From Kiritimatiellia bacterium (GTDB taxonomy: Bacteria > Verrucomicrobiota > Kiritimatiellia > RFP12 > UBA1067): a stretch of 62,122 bases of DNA. Below, one piece after another: positions 53,340 to 61,977 of this stretch (positions are counted from its first letter, which is position 1; every line of letters starts with the position of its first letter). Position numbers and translations under genes: made by a program. The notes under the pieces were generated by a model. That model searched no databases, was not told where the DNA came from, and saw only the letters and a program-made list of their open reading frames with translations. The stretch spans positions 1-62,122 of the forward strand of contig JAFPUH010000009.1 of the NCBI GenBank assembly GCA_017395505.1, read 5' to 3'.

Positions 53340-54266
53340 TTAAGACCAGATTGAACGTATGTACTTTAGCCCCGCCTCAAGGTTTTCACGCTTTACGCCG
53401 GCCGATGGCTCGACGACAATGTGGGGCGTCCTTTCTGCGAGATCCTTGAGCGCAGCAAAATCGACACCACCTTCACCCGGCGGAAGATGATCGTCAAAAT
53501 AGTCCCTGACATCGTTGAGGTGCATCCCGGCAAAGGCGCCGTCGATCCTGTCAAGCGCAGTCACCTTCTCCACCCAGCCGTGCATCTTTCTCACACGGTC
53601 ATGGCCGGTGTCGAACCAAGCCCGTATTGGAGAGCCCTTGAATTCGGCAAGAAGTTGCGCCATCTCGTCTTCGTTCGGGAAACCCTCGTAATACGGCAGA
53701 TTTTCAAGCGCCAGCACAACCTTGCGCTCCTCAAGAACCGGCAACAGCAGAGAAAGCTCCTTCTTGAAAAATTCCAGAAGCCTTTCGCCCCGCGAAACGC
53801 GAAGATCCTTGGCCCTCGCAAGCACATGCCGGTATGCCGGAGAGTCGATGTCGTTGCCGCACTTGGCAAGCGTGCTGCGCAAGACTTCGGAGTCGTTCAC
53901 ACGGAACAGCCCTGAAAACGCGACTCGTCCCGCATGCAGCACAACCGCGTCAGCGCCAATGTCTGCGGCAAAACGGACGTTGTTTGCCACGTGTACCCTC
54001 GCAAGCGCCCGTGCCGCCGAGTCAAAGCTGGCAAGGGTGAAAAGCTCCGGATGCCCTTGCGGAGCGGAAATCGGCACCGGGCAGAATGCGTGCACACTGC
54101 CGACCGGCATCTCATCCAGTCTCGCCTTGAATCCGGCAACCTGCTCGACTGAAGTGCGGAACCCGAGTTCAAGGGCGTCAAACCCTAGCGAAAGCGCCTC
54201 TTCAACTATCGCCTCGCCGGACTCAAGCCGCCGGTTGCACCAGTTTGTGGAAAGGGCGAACTTCAT
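53340..54266 (-). CDS. sugar phosphate isomerase/epimerase-like TIM barrel
   Basis: 308 residues of the AP-endonuclease-2-like (xylose isomerase-like) barrel family: [20 protein letters not shown] at the start, ALENLPYYEGFPNEDEM, RAWFDTGHDRVRKM and FAGMHLNDVRDYFDDHLPP, with conserved Glu, His and Asp suited to bind a metal. Substrate unknown. ATG at 54266 overlaps the holB stop (ATGA). Confidence 0.78.
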   Translation of the reverse strand: MKFALSTNWCNRRLESGEAIVEEALSLGFDALELGFRTSVEQVAGFKARLDEMPVGSVHAFCPVPISAPQGHPELFTLASFDSAARALARVHVANNVRFAADIGADAVVLHAGRVAFSGLFRVNDSEVLRSTLAKCGNDIDSPAYRHVLARAKDLRVSRGERLLEFFKKELSLLLPVLEERKVVLALENLPYYEGFPNEDEMAQLLAEFKGSPIRAWFDTGHDRVRKMHGWVEKVTALDRIDGAFAGMHLNDVRDYFDDHLPPGEGGVDFAALKDLAERTPHIVVEPSAGVKRENLEAGLKYIRSIWS

Positions 54267-55063
54267 TTTGGCCACGTCATCCTGTCGGCCATGAAGCAAA
54301 GCACGGCTTCGTCTCCCATTGAGCGTTCGCTCTGACGATATGCGTCTTCCACGGCCTCGATGTCGCGAAACGCCTGATATCGCTCTAGCCGCCCTTCTAT
54401 CATCCAGGCACGGACGAAACCCATGACCGTCTTGTAGAACGATTTGCGAACAAGCGCTACATCCTCATCCTCGGCCTCTGCCTTTAACTCGCCGAGAATC
54501 TCGGCAAGCCGTCTGCCGGCCTGGGCCTTTTGCAGTATGCCGTCACATCCCTCGCCCTGCATTACCTCGGCGACCTGCTCATATGCGTCGCCTTCAAGCA
54601 CACCGGAAGGCATTGGCAGATCGATGCGCTGAGTACGCGAAACTATCGTTGGAAGTATCGAATCCGGTTGATCGGTCAGAAGAAGGTAAAGCGTCTTAGG
54701 CGGTGGCTCCTCAAGAGATTTGAGGAACGAATTGGCCGCAGCGACCTCGAGCCTGTCTGCCCCGACGATGACACCGACCTTCCAGCCGCCAGAGAACGCC
54801 GTTGTGGACATCGGCTCTATCAGCCTCTCACGCATCGACGCCGTGTGTATGGTACGGCTCTTGCCTTCAGGCGTAAGATAGACGACGTCAGGATGGCAGC
54901 GCTTTTCTATCTGGGCGACTTCGTTGGGGAAAAGCTTAAGCAGCAGACGCTCGGTTATATCCGAGCATCCGCCGCCTAGATCTCCACAGATAAGATAGCC
55001 ATGGGCGGCATGGCCGCCATCAATGGCGCGGGAGATCAGATCGTATGCATCAAGCGGGTTCAA
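54263..55063 (-). CDS. holB: DNA polymerase III subunit delta-prime-like
   Basis: 266 residues resembling the clamp-loader delta-prime subunit. The Walker A region is degenerate ([15 protein letters not shown]), while [29 protein letters not shown] and RTQRIDLP match the AAA+ clamp loader core. Family members often lack ATPase. No ATG fits; TTG at 55063 is the start and it overlaps the rubredoxin gene by 14 bases. It lies in the same strand block as tmk, the usual partner. Confidence 0.82.
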   Translation of the reverse strand: MNPLDAYDLISRAIDGGHAAHGYLICGDLGGGCSDITERLLLKLFPNEVAQIEKRCHPDVVYLTPEGKSRTIHTASMRERLIEPMSTTAFSGGWKVGVIVGADRLEVAAANSFLKSLEEPPPKTLYLLLTDQPDSILPTIVSRTQRIDLPMPSGVLEGDAYEQVAEVMQGEGCDGILQKAQAGRRLAEILGELKAEAEDEDVALVRKSFYKTVMGFVRAWMIEGRLERYQAFRDIEAVEDAYRQSERSMGDEAVLCFMADRMTWPK

Positions 55064-55184
55064 ACTCGCTCTTGCCTACGCCACACGTCGGGCACGTCCA
55101 GTCATCCGGAAGGTCCGCGAACTCGACGCCGTTGTTCTCAGCCGGATCATAAACCCAGCCGCAAATTTTGCAAACGTACTTCAT
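55050..55184 (-). CDS. rubredoxin
   Basis: 44 residues, with the two iron-binding pairs CKICGW (residues 5-8) and CPTCGV (31-34) and the aromatic YDPAE segment. Rubredoxins carry single electrons in anaerobes, often for oxygen or peroxide detoxification. The final residues are short for the family (typically 50-54). AAGGAAAG precedes the ATG at 55184. Its promoter is at 55223-55231 and it leads holB, the TIM-barrel gene and purN. Confidence 0.93.
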   Translation of the reverse strand: MKYVCKICGWVYDPAENNGVEFADLPDDWTCPTCGVGKSEFEPA

Positions 55185-55222
55185 TGGTGTCTTTCCTTTC
55201 TTTTACCGCAATGGTTTGTTGT

Positions 55223-55231
55223 ATTATACCA
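55223..55231 (-). promoter_or_regulatory. extended -10 promoter of rubredoxin gene
   Basis: TGGTATAAT, TATAAT at 55228-55223. The TAA at 55226-55224 is the stop codon of tmk. A leader of about 30 bases with a Shine-Dalgarno follows. Confidence 0.6.
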
Positions 55232-55847
55232 TATTCTGCAGTATCTGCGCCCATACTTCGTCAGGCGAACCGTTGGCGTCGATCACTTTCATGCGATCAG
55301 GCTCAGCCTTGGCCAACTCCAGGAATCCGGCCCTGAGACGAGAATGGAAGTCGTCGCCCGCGAGTTCTATCCTGTCGGCCGAAGTGTTTGTGGCAGCCTC
55401 GCGACGACGCATGCGGGCGGCGGCAACATCGGGGCGGACGTCAAGAAGAAGCGTCAGATCTGGCTTCAGCCCTTCGCAAGCGAAGCAATTCATGAGTCTG
55501 AGCGAGTCAAGCGGGAGACCACGGCCATAACCCTGGTATGCAAATGTGGAATCGCTGAAGCGATCCGACAAAACCCACTTGCCGGAATCAAGCGCAGGGA
55601 CGATTACATTTCGCACAAGTTGAGCACGAGCCGCAAGGAACAGCAGCAGCTCGCTCCTGTCACAAGGCGGATCCTCACGCTCGTCCTTGAGCAGCCCCCT
55701 TATGAGTTCGGCAAGGCGAGTTCCACCTGGCTCGCGAGTCAATACGACCTCTACACCTTTCGATCTGAGGTGCTCGGCAAGACGCTTCACCTGAGTCGAC
55801 TTGCCGCAACCCTCTCCACCCTCAAATGTTACGAACCTTCCGCGCAT
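55224..55847 (-). CDS. tmk: thymidylate kinase
   Basis: Tmk phosphorylates dTMP. The 207 residues have the P-loop FEGGEGCGKSTQ, LTREPGGTRLAELIR, and the lid/DR motif LSDRFSDSTFAYQGYGRG. Its ATG is 4 bases after the tadB stop, so a nucleotide enzyme is co-transcribed with pilus genes. The last codons, ATG GTA TAA, are also the -10 region of the next promoter. Confidence 0.95.
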   Translation of the reverse strand: MRGRFVTFEGGEGCGKSTQVKRLAEHLRSKGVEVVLTREPGGTRLAELIRGLLKDEREDPPCDRSELLLFLAARAQLVRNVIVPALDSGKWVLSDRFSDSTFAYQGYGRGLPLDSLRLMNCFACEGLKPDLTLLLDVRPDVAAARMRRREAATNTSADRIELAGDDFHSRLRAGFLELAKAEPDRMKVIDANGSPDEVWAQILQNMV

Positions 55848-55851
55848 TTCG

Positions 55852-56547
55852 TCAAACGTCTATCTTTATGATTTTCCCGATAAGAAGCCATCCTGCGGTT
55901 ATTAGCGACGCAACAACCACAACCGCAACCACACCAGGCAGGCTGCAGAGGAACGGTATCATCATATTCGGCTTGATGATTGTCATCACCAAGCCCAGCA
56001 ACACGGGCATGGCCGACACGATTACACCCTGCATCCGGCCCTGAGCCGTAAGTGAACGAACCTTGCGCTCTATCTTCTGACGGGAACGGATCGTCTCGGA
56101 TATCTTGTCGAATATCTCCGTAACGTTTCCACCTGTCTTGCGGCTTATCATGATCGCTGTCGTAACCAGCGAAAGATCGTCGGAGCCAACACGCCTTGCC
56201 AACGCGTCAAGCGCGTCCTCAAAACCCATGCCAATCCTGAGCTGCTGCTGAAGAACCCTGAACTCGTCGCTTATGGGCTGTTCACCCAGGTCAACTACGG
56301 TATCGAACGCCTGCGAAACCGAAAAGCCCGCGCGAAGCGCATTGGACATCGTCGCAAGCACTTCCGGAAGCTGCCTGTCGAACGCAGCCCTCCGCCGGCC
56401 GTCCAGCCACCTGGCTATCGGAGAACCGCCATTCTGCCAGCCTGTCTTGATCTTTACGGCCGTGGCAAGGTACCATGCAATTCCGCCGAACGCAATCGCG
56501 AAAAGCGATGTCGCCACCCAAGGGATGATCTCAACTCCGCCCGTCAT
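55852..56547 (-). CDS. tadB: Tad/Flp pilus membrane platform protein TadB
   Basis: 231 residues with a T2SF domain ([47 protein letters not shown]) flanked by membrane helices at the N-terminus and two at the C-terminus ([34 protein letters not shown]). It anchors the pilus ATPase. Somewhat shorter than usual TadB. ATG overlaps the tadA stop (ATGA). The partner TadC is not in the window. Confidence 0.87.
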   Translation of the reverse strand: MTGGVEIIPWVATSLFAIAFGGIAWYLATAVKIKTGWQNGGSPIARWLDGRRRAAFDRQLPEVLATMSNALRAGFSVSQAFDTVVDLGEQPISDEFRVLQQQLRIGMGFEDALDALARRVGSDDLSLVTTAIMISRKTGGNVTEIFDKISETIRSRQKIERKVRSLTAQGRMQGVIVSAMPVLLGLVMTIIKPNMMIPFLCSLPGVVAVVVVASLITAGWLLIGKIIKIDV

Positions 56548-58214
56548 GCCCTGACTATACTTACATCTGCCGGCGAATCCGGGTCAAACATGGCAGGGCT
56601 GACAGAGAAGCCTCGCCCGGAGAGCTGGTCAAAGAACGTCGGCATTGCGCCGGTTGGAGCGAACTTGCCGATTATCCTGCCGCCTTCGCCGACTCCAGTC
56701 TGGCAGAAGGCAAAAAGATCCTGCATGACGATCTGGCTGCCTTCAAGGCCAGTCACCTCGGAGATGGCGACAACCTTTCGCGAACCGTCCGAGAGACGAG
56801 ACTCGTGTATTATAATGTCTACAGCGCTGGCTATCTGCTCTCGTATGGCTCGGGACGGCAGTTCCATGCCGCTCATGAGCACCATGGTCTCAAGTCGCGA
56901 TATGACATCGCGCGGCGAATTGGCGTGCACGGTCGTAAGCGAACCGTCATGGCCTGTATTCATGGCCTGCAGCATGTCAAGCGCCTCTCCGCCGCGGCAT
57001 TCGCCGACGATTATCCTGTCGGGCCGCATTCTCAGGCAGTTGCGCACAAGATCGCGTATCGTCACGGCGCCTCTGCCTTCTATGTTGGCAGGCCGCGCCT
57101 CAAGTCTTACCACGTGCGGCTGCTGCAGCCTGAGCTCTGCGGCATCTTCGACGGTAACTATGCGCTCGCTGCCCGGCACATAGCCTGAAAGCAGGTTGAG
57201 CAATGTGGTCTTTCCCGAACCAGTGCCGCCAGCGACGATTATGTTCTTTCGGAGAAGCACGCAAAGCTTCATGAACTCCGCCATGTTGTGCGTCCAGGTT
57301 CCAAAACGGATGAAGTCGTCCGCAGCAAGGGCTTTCCTGGAAAACTTTCTTATGGTTATCGTAGGCCCGGAAAGAGACAATGGCGCTATGATCGCGTTTA
57401 CGCGCGAACCGTCAGGAAGCCTCGCGTCGACATACGGCTGCGACTCGTCTATGCGTCTGCCAAGCGGGGAGACTATCCTCTCAATGACGGAGAGAACACT
57501 GGCGTCGTCGGTGAACTGGCAGTCGGACAGCTCTAGCCTGCCGTTGCGCTCGACATACACCTTCGATGGCCCGTTCACCATGATTTCGCTGACGCTATCA
57601 TCGTTCAGGAGACCCTCGAGCGGACCCAGACGCATAGCCTCGTTGAATACTGCGTCCTCGAGCCATATTGCGTCTATACCCGCGGGGAGTCGTCCGTTGG
57701 CCACGACCTCATCTATGATCTGGCCTATCTTCTCGCGCGCAAGATCCTCAAGCTCATCGTGATTTGCGCCTTGAAGCGTGAGACGCTTCATATCCATGCG
57801 CTTCAGAAGCTCGCGATGAACCTGCTGCTGAACGCTTCGACGAAGCTCGCGCAATGGATCCGGCGCCTGTACAGCATCCTCATCGATCTCAATCTTTTCT
57901 TCCGTGTGCTGGGGCTCCTGTACGTCATCCGCCTCGTCAGAGACGCGAAGCATGCTTGAGCCGATCTGCACGATGTGCCCGCCATCAAGCATGAAGCGCC
58001 CTTCAAGCGGTTCGCCATTGACGTATGTGCCGTTCGCCGAATGCAAGTCTTCGATAGCCACCTTGTCGCCACGGACTGAAAGTATCGCATGGCGCTCGGA
58101 GACATCCGGGAAATCGAACCTTATGTGGCAGTTCTCGCCACGGCCGATTATATAGTTGCCGTCCGCAAGCTCGCGCGTTTCGCGCCTACCCTCGACGAGA
58201 GTCGTAAGCAGCAT
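56544..58214 (-). CDS. tadA: FHA domain fused to TadA/CpaF secretion ATPase
   Basis: 556 residues. Residues 15-100 form an FHA domain ([38 protein letters not shown]), which binds phosphothreonine. The rest is Cpa[16 protein letters not shown], Walker [16 protein letters not shown], the Asp box and Walker B ([20 protein letters not shown]). The fusion suggests pilus assembly or retraction is gated by protein phosphorylation. ATG at 58214 follows GGAGG and lies one base after the cpaB stop. Confidence 0.9.
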   Translation of the reverse strand: MLLTTLVEGRRETRELADGNYIIGRGENCHIRFDFPDVSERHAILSVRGDKVAIEDLHSANGTYVNGEPLEGRFMLDGGHIVQIGSSMLRVSDEADDVQEPQHTEEKIEIDEDAVQAPDPLRELRRSVQQQVHRELLKRMDMKRLTLQGANHDELEDLAREKIGQIIDEVVANGRLPAGIDAIWLEDAVFNEAMRLGPLEGLLNDDSVSEIMVNGPSKVYVERNGRLELSDCQFTDDASVLSVIERIVSPLGRRIDESQPYVDARLPDGSRVNAIIAPLSLSGPTITIRKFSRKALAADDFIRFGTWTHNMAEFMKLCVLLRKNIIVAGGTGSGKTTLLNLLSGYVPGSERIVTVEDAAELRLQQPHVVRLEARPANIEGRGAVTIRDLVRNCLRMRPDRIIVGECRGGEALDMLQAMNTGHDGSLTTVHANSPRDVISRLETMVLMSGMELPSRAIREQIASAVDIIIHESRLSDGSRKVVAISEVTGLEGSQIVMQDLFAFCQTGVGEGGRIIGKFAPTGAMPTFFDQLSGRGFSVSPAMFDPDSPADVSIVRA

Positions 58215-58215
58215 T

Positions 58216-59025
58216 TCAGCGGCCTCCGAGATTGCGTTGACGCTCAAGGTTCAGCGACTCTATCTCGCTCTTTATCATCTCGAAGTCCACCTTAGGCAGC
58301 TCGCGCTCGTATGTGACATCAGTGCGGGAGCGCAGGGTCAGCACAAGGCGTCCCTTCATCTGCTCTGCGAAAACGAGCATCTCCGCCTCACGCGGGGTCA
58401 CCTCAAGCGTTACTGTAGCGTAGCCTCGGCCGAATTCACTCTCCCCGGCAGCTGTCTTTGCGGTAGTCTGTCCCGTAGCCAGCACGAGAACGTTCTGGAG
58501 TATTGTGCGCGTCTCTATGTCGCCGTTGCGTATCTTGCCGTCCGCTCCAGGAAACGCGAACGTGCCTATCACGTCCACATGGTCGTTCGGCTTGACCATG
58601 CCCGACACCGCCGCGGCTCCACTGCAGTTTATGGATATGGCACGCATCTTCGGCTTGAGATCGGCAGAGAGCCCGCGGTCGGCAGGGTTGCCGCCGTCGA
58701 TGTCGCTCCAGAACACGACCTCGCCGGCCTCGTGGCTCAGAAGCACCTTCCGGCCTACGACATCAACCAGGCTTTCGCGCGTAATCGCCTGCCCGCGAAG
58801 ACCGAGCTTGGGCGCGACACGAGGCTCGAGGTCAGTCGCAGCCAGCACAGTGCCGGTAGGTATGTCCCTCGCGAACACGAGTATCTCAATCGTTCCGTAG
58901 CGACGGTTCAATGCGTCCTTCTGCTCCTTTATCTCGGCCTCCTTGACAGAGACGTAAACGCGCGTAAGGACAGCCGCCGCAACGCCGACCAGAATGCTTG
59001 CGGCCAGAACGATTGTGCGTTTCAT
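58216..59025 (-). CDS. cpaB: Flp pilus assembly protein CpaB/RcpC
   Basis: 269 residues: an N-terminal membrane anchor (IVLAASILVGVAAAVLTRV), an SAF domain (VFARDIPTGTVLAATDLEPR), and the RcpC segment (NCSGAAAVSGMVKPNDHVDVIGTF, split). It helps stabilise the pilus pore in the periplasm. It starts one base after the fhs stop. The usual RcpA secretin, CpaE, TadC and Flp pilin are not in this stretch. Confidence 0.86.
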   Translation of the reverse strand: MKRTIVLAASILVGVAAAVLTRVYVSVKEAEIKEQKDALNRRYGTIEILVFARDIPTGTVLAATDLEPRVAPKLGLRGQAITRESLVDVVGRKVLLSHEAGEVVFWSDIDGGNPADRGLSADLKPKMRAISINCSGAAAVSGMVKPNDHVDVIGTFAFPGADGKIRNGDIETRTILQNVLVLATGQTTAKTAAGESEFGRGYATVTLEVTPREAEMLVFAEQMKGRLVLTLRSRTDVTYERELPKVDFEMIKSEIESLNLERQRNLGGR

Positions 59026-59026
59026 A

Positions 59027-60790
59027 TCAGAACAATCCCTTCACCTTGCCGGTCTCTACGTCGACATCGATCCTGCGGTAGGCTGGAGATGCCGAGGTGC
59101 CGGGCATAAGCTTGATTTCGCCTGCGACCGGAACGATAAGCCCCGCACCCTGGTAGATGAGAACATCCTTGACCGGCATGCGCCAGCCCCTGGGACGGCC
59201 CAGAAGCTTCGGATCGTGCGAAAGCGAGTATTGGGTCTTGGCTATGCATATGGGAAGCTTGGCGGTCTCGGGATTCGACTGGAAAAGCTCCAGTTTCCTC
59301 AGAGCCTCTGGCTCGAAGTCGACTCCATCGCCGCCATACACCTCCTTGACCTGCTTTTCGATGCGATCCTTCAAGGGCTCGTCGAGATCGCAGAGAAACG
59401 CAAAATTGTTGGGCGCCTCGCACGCCTTGATCACCGCTTCGGCCAGCTCAAGCGCGCCATCGCCGCCCTTCAGCCAGTGGTCGCTTACCGCAAACGTGGC
59501 GCCGGCCTTCTCCGCGACGCTTCTGACGAGGTCACGCTCAGCCTGCGTATCTGTGTAGAACGCGTTGAGGCAGACCACCGGCTGAATACCGGAGCGGCGG
59601 ATTATGTCGATGTGGGCGAGCAGGTTGTCGCAACCCTTTTCGAGAAGCTCCAGGTTCTCTGCCGTATAGACGGGATCAAGCGGAAGCCCCGCCTTGACTG
59701 CAGGCGCACCACCGTGCGCCTTGAGCGCACGAACTGTCGCGACCAGCACAACTGCGTCGGGCTTAAGCCCTGAGCAACGGCACTTTATGTTCCAGAACTT
59801 CTCGAAGCCCATGTCGCTCGCGAAGCCGCTCTCGGTAACGACATAATCGCCTAGCGCGCATGCGAGGCGGTCGGCGACGACAGAATTCTGCCCGATGGCT
59901 ATGTTGGCGAAAGGCCCGGCGTGCACGAAGACGGGCTGACCTTCTATGGACTGCATCAGCGTCGGCTTGATCGCGTTCACCAGAAGCGCGCACATCGCGC
60001 CATCGACCTCCAGGTCTGCTGTGGTCACAGGCGCCCCGCTCTTCGTGTAGGCGACGATTATCCTGGAAAGGCGCCTTCTCAAGTCGGCAAGATCGGCACT
60101 CATGGCGAGAATAGCCATCACCTCCGAAGCAACAGTGATGTAGAAGCCGCTCGCGCAGTTGAATCCGTCAAGCTTGCCGCCACGACCGATTTCTATGTTC
60201 CTTAGCCCCTGTGCGCAGAAGTCCATTGCCCAGCGGAACTGTATTCTCTCAGGGTCGATGTCCAAACGCTTAAGCCCGCGTTCCGCAAGCCATGCGTCAT
60301 CATGGTTGCGTTCATGCTGCATGCGCGAATTGAGCGCGACCATCGCGAGGTTGTTGGCGTTGGTTATCGCATCGATGTCGCCGGTAAGTCCGAGCGAAAG
60401 CGAAGTAAGCGGCACAACCTGGGCGAGACCACCGCCGGCAGCGCTGCCCTTGATGTTGAAGGTCGGCCCGCCTGACGGCTGACGCACGCAACCTACAACC
60501 TTCTTGCCGAGCTTGCCGAGGCCCTCGACCAGGCCAAGCGTAGTAGTGGTCTTGCCTTCGCCCAACGCAGTCGGAGTTATGGCCGTAACATCGATGTATT
60601 TGCCCTTGCGCCCAGAGCCTACGCGCCGCAGCACCTTCGTCACATCGACCTTCGCGAGAACGCGCCCGTAAGGCTCCCACTCGTCATCATTCAGGCCAAG
60701 TTCGGCTATAAGATCCTTGGCGGGTTTCAACGTTTCTTCGGCAGCCTCGGCGATCTGCCAATCCTTCATCTTCGTTGGATCAAGTTTCAT
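59027..60790 (-). CDS. fhs: formate-tetrahydrofolate ligase
   Basis: Fhs makes 10-formyl-THF from formate with ATP, feeding purine synthesis and the methyl branch of acetogenesis. The 587 residues contain the P-loop TPTALGEGKTTTTLGLVEGL, KLDGFNCASGFYITVASEVMA (split), and TVRALKAHGGAP. Start ATG at 60790 is 7 bases after TATAAT: probably leaderless. It heads fhs, cpaB, tadA, tadB, tmk. Confidence 0.96.
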   Translation of the reverse strand: MKLDPTKMKDWQIAEAAEETLKPAKDLIAELGLNDDEWEPYGRVLAKVDVTKVLRRVGSGRKGKYIDVTAITPTALGEGKTTTTLGLVEGLGKLGKKVVGCVRQPSGGPTFNIKGSAAGGGLAQVVPLTSLSLGLTGDIDAITNANNLAMVALNSRMQHERNHDDAWLAERGLKRLDIDPERIQFRWAMDFCAQGLRNIEIGRGGKLDGFNCASGFYITVASEVMAILAMSADLADLRRRLSRIIVAYTKSGAPVTTADLEVDGAMCALLVNAIKPTLMQSIEGQPVFVHAGPFANIAIGQNSVVADRLACALGDYVVTESGFASDMGFEKFWNIKCRCSGLKPDAVVLVATVRALKAHGGAPAVKAGLPLDPVYTAENLELLEKGCDNLLAHIDIIRRSGIQPVVCLNAFYTDTQAERDLVRSVAEKAGATFAVSDHWLKGGDGALELAEAVIKACEAPNNFAFLCDLDEPLKDRIEKQVKEVYGGDGVDFEPEALRKLELFQSNPETAKLPICIAKTQYSLSHDPKLLGRPRGWRMPVKDVLIYQGAGLIVPVAGEIKLMPGTSASPAYRRIDVDVETGKVKGLF

Positions 60791-60797
60791 GGCTTGT

Positions 60798-60806
60798 ATT
60801 ATACCA
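60798..60806 (-). promoter_or_regulatory. extended -10 promoter of fhs, leaderless start
   Basis: TGGTATAAT, TATAAT at 60803-60798, seven bases before the fhs ATG. It is divergent from dapB. Confidence 0.65.
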
Positions 60807-60867
60807 AATTTTGCGACCGCATGTTGCAGAAAAGTATTCACATCGTCAACATCGACTGCACGAATTA

Positions 60868-60876
60868 TGGTAAAAT
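60868..60876 (+). promoter_or_regulatory. extended -10 promoter of dapB
   Basis: TGGTAAAAT on the plus strand. A leader of about 17 bases with AAAGGAG (60885-60891) precedes the ATG at 60900. Confidence 0.55.
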
Positions 60877-60899
60877 ATCCGCCGAAAGGAGTTTTCGAA

Positions 60900-61634
60900 A
60901 TGAAGATAGCCATACTTGGAGCCGCAGGCCGCATGGGCCGCAAACTTTGCGAACTCGCTTCCGGAACCCCGCTCGAGGTTGTCGCGAAGATAGACGTCGC
61001 TGATGGCTTCGACCGCACCTGGCCCGCCGAAACAGAGGGCATAATCGATTTCTCATACCACACGGCGCTGCCGTCAGCCATAGACAAGGCGGCCCAAGAT
61101 GGCATCGCGTACGTGATTGGCACAACCGGCATAACCCCAGAGGAGCAGGCGCATGTGGATGCTGCGGCGAAGAAGATACCGGTCGTGCAGAGCGGAAACT
61201 ACTCGCTTGGGGTGAACCTTCTTCTTGCGCTAGTCAGGCAGGCGGCGGCAACCCTCGGTCCCGATTACGACGTCGAGATAACCGAGATGCACCACAAGCA
61301 CAAGAAGGATGCCCCTAGCGGAACGGCTCTGATGCTCGCGAAAAGCGCGAACGAGGGGCGTGCCGAAATCAATGCGGCGACCGACGGCTTCATATATGGG
61401 CGCAAGGGCGACACAGGCGAAAGACCGGCCGGAGAGATCGCGATACATGCACTGCGCGGAGGTTCGGTGGTCGGCGACCACACCGTTATGTTCGCCGGCG
61501 AACTGGAGCGCGTCGAGCTGACCCACAAGGCACAGGACCGCGCCGCATTCGCAGCCGGCGCGCTGAAGGCGATGGCTTGGGCCAAGGGCAAGTCCCCCGG
61601 AATCTACACCATGCGCGACGTGCTCGGTCTCTGA
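60900..61634 (+). CDS. dapB: 4-hydroxy-tetrahydrodipicolinate reductase
   Basis: DapB reduces HTPA for lysine and diaminopimelate synthesis. The 244 residues have the nucleotide-binding MKIAILGAAGRMGR, YVIGTTGITPEEQ, the catalytic EMHHKHKKDAPSGTAL and GGSVVGDHTVMFAG. Length is standard. It is the only plus-strand housekeeping gene in the window and stands alone, divergent from fhs by 109 bases. Confidence 0.95.
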   Translation: MKIAILGAAGRMGRKLCELASGTPLEVVAKIDVADGFDRTWPAETEGIIDFSYHTALPSAIDKAAQDGIAYVIGTTGITPEEQAHVDAAAKKIPVVQSGNYSLGVNLLLALVRQAAATLGPDYDVEITEMHHKHKKDAPSGTALMLAKSANEGRAEINAATDGFIYGRKGDTGERPAGEIAIHALRGGSVVGDHTVMFAGELERVELTHKAQDRAAFAAGALKAMAWAKGKSPGIYTMRDVLGL

Positions 61635-61702
61635 GCCCCAAGCTCGCCCGCTCACGTCCATATGGTACGACCCCATAGCAACCCACATACCGGTAACCCC
61701 AC

Positions 61703-61731
61703 CTCCCGACACTTCCCGGGAAGTGCGGGAG
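61703..61731. repeat. inverted repeat, 14-bp arms with one bulge
   Basis: CACTTCCCGGGAAGTG is a perfect 16-base palindrome. The arms extend with CTCCCG on the left and CGGGAG on the right, with one bulged A. It lies 70 bases after the dapB stop and may help end that transcript. Confidence 0.7.
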
Positions 61732-61812
61732 AACCCTCCTCCTGCGCTAAAAGGGCATAGTGGAGTGCGCCGGGCGGCGTGCGCAAGCTAAAGCCGCAGC
61801 CCCCGAACCCCA

Positions 61813-61874
61813 CCTAACCCCCCCCCCTCCCCGCATCTCTTTATAGATGCGGGAGGTGGTGGTAGGGGGCTAGG
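61813..61874. repeat. long imperfect inverted repeat
   Basis: Inner stem GCATCT/AGATGC with CTCCCC and GGGAG, loop CTTTAT; outer arms CCTAACCCCC (61813-61822) and GGGGGCTAGG (61865-61874) match at nine of ten positions. Shares its leading motif with the hairpin at 61703-61731. Confidence 0.65.
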
Positions 61875-61977
61875 CAGCGCTCCTATGCCCGGGGAAAACC
61901 ACTGTTTTAATGGCTAGCGTGGCAAAGGCCAGGGGCGGGCAACCTGCCGGACAGGGCCAGGCGGGCAAGGCGTCAAA

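Larger units (their letters stand above)
61635..61977. other. non-coding C-rich region with hairpins
   Basis: No convincing gene. It holds two hairpin units that both begin with AACCCCACCT (61695 and 61806), a run of ten C at 61818-61827, and ends at the presumed tip of an IS256-type element. Confidence 0.6.

Noticed and set aside
56809-56814. TATAAT on the minus strand inside tadA
   Set aside because: It encodes conserved residues (IIIHESR) in the ATPase, lacks the TG extension, and no gene starts after it.
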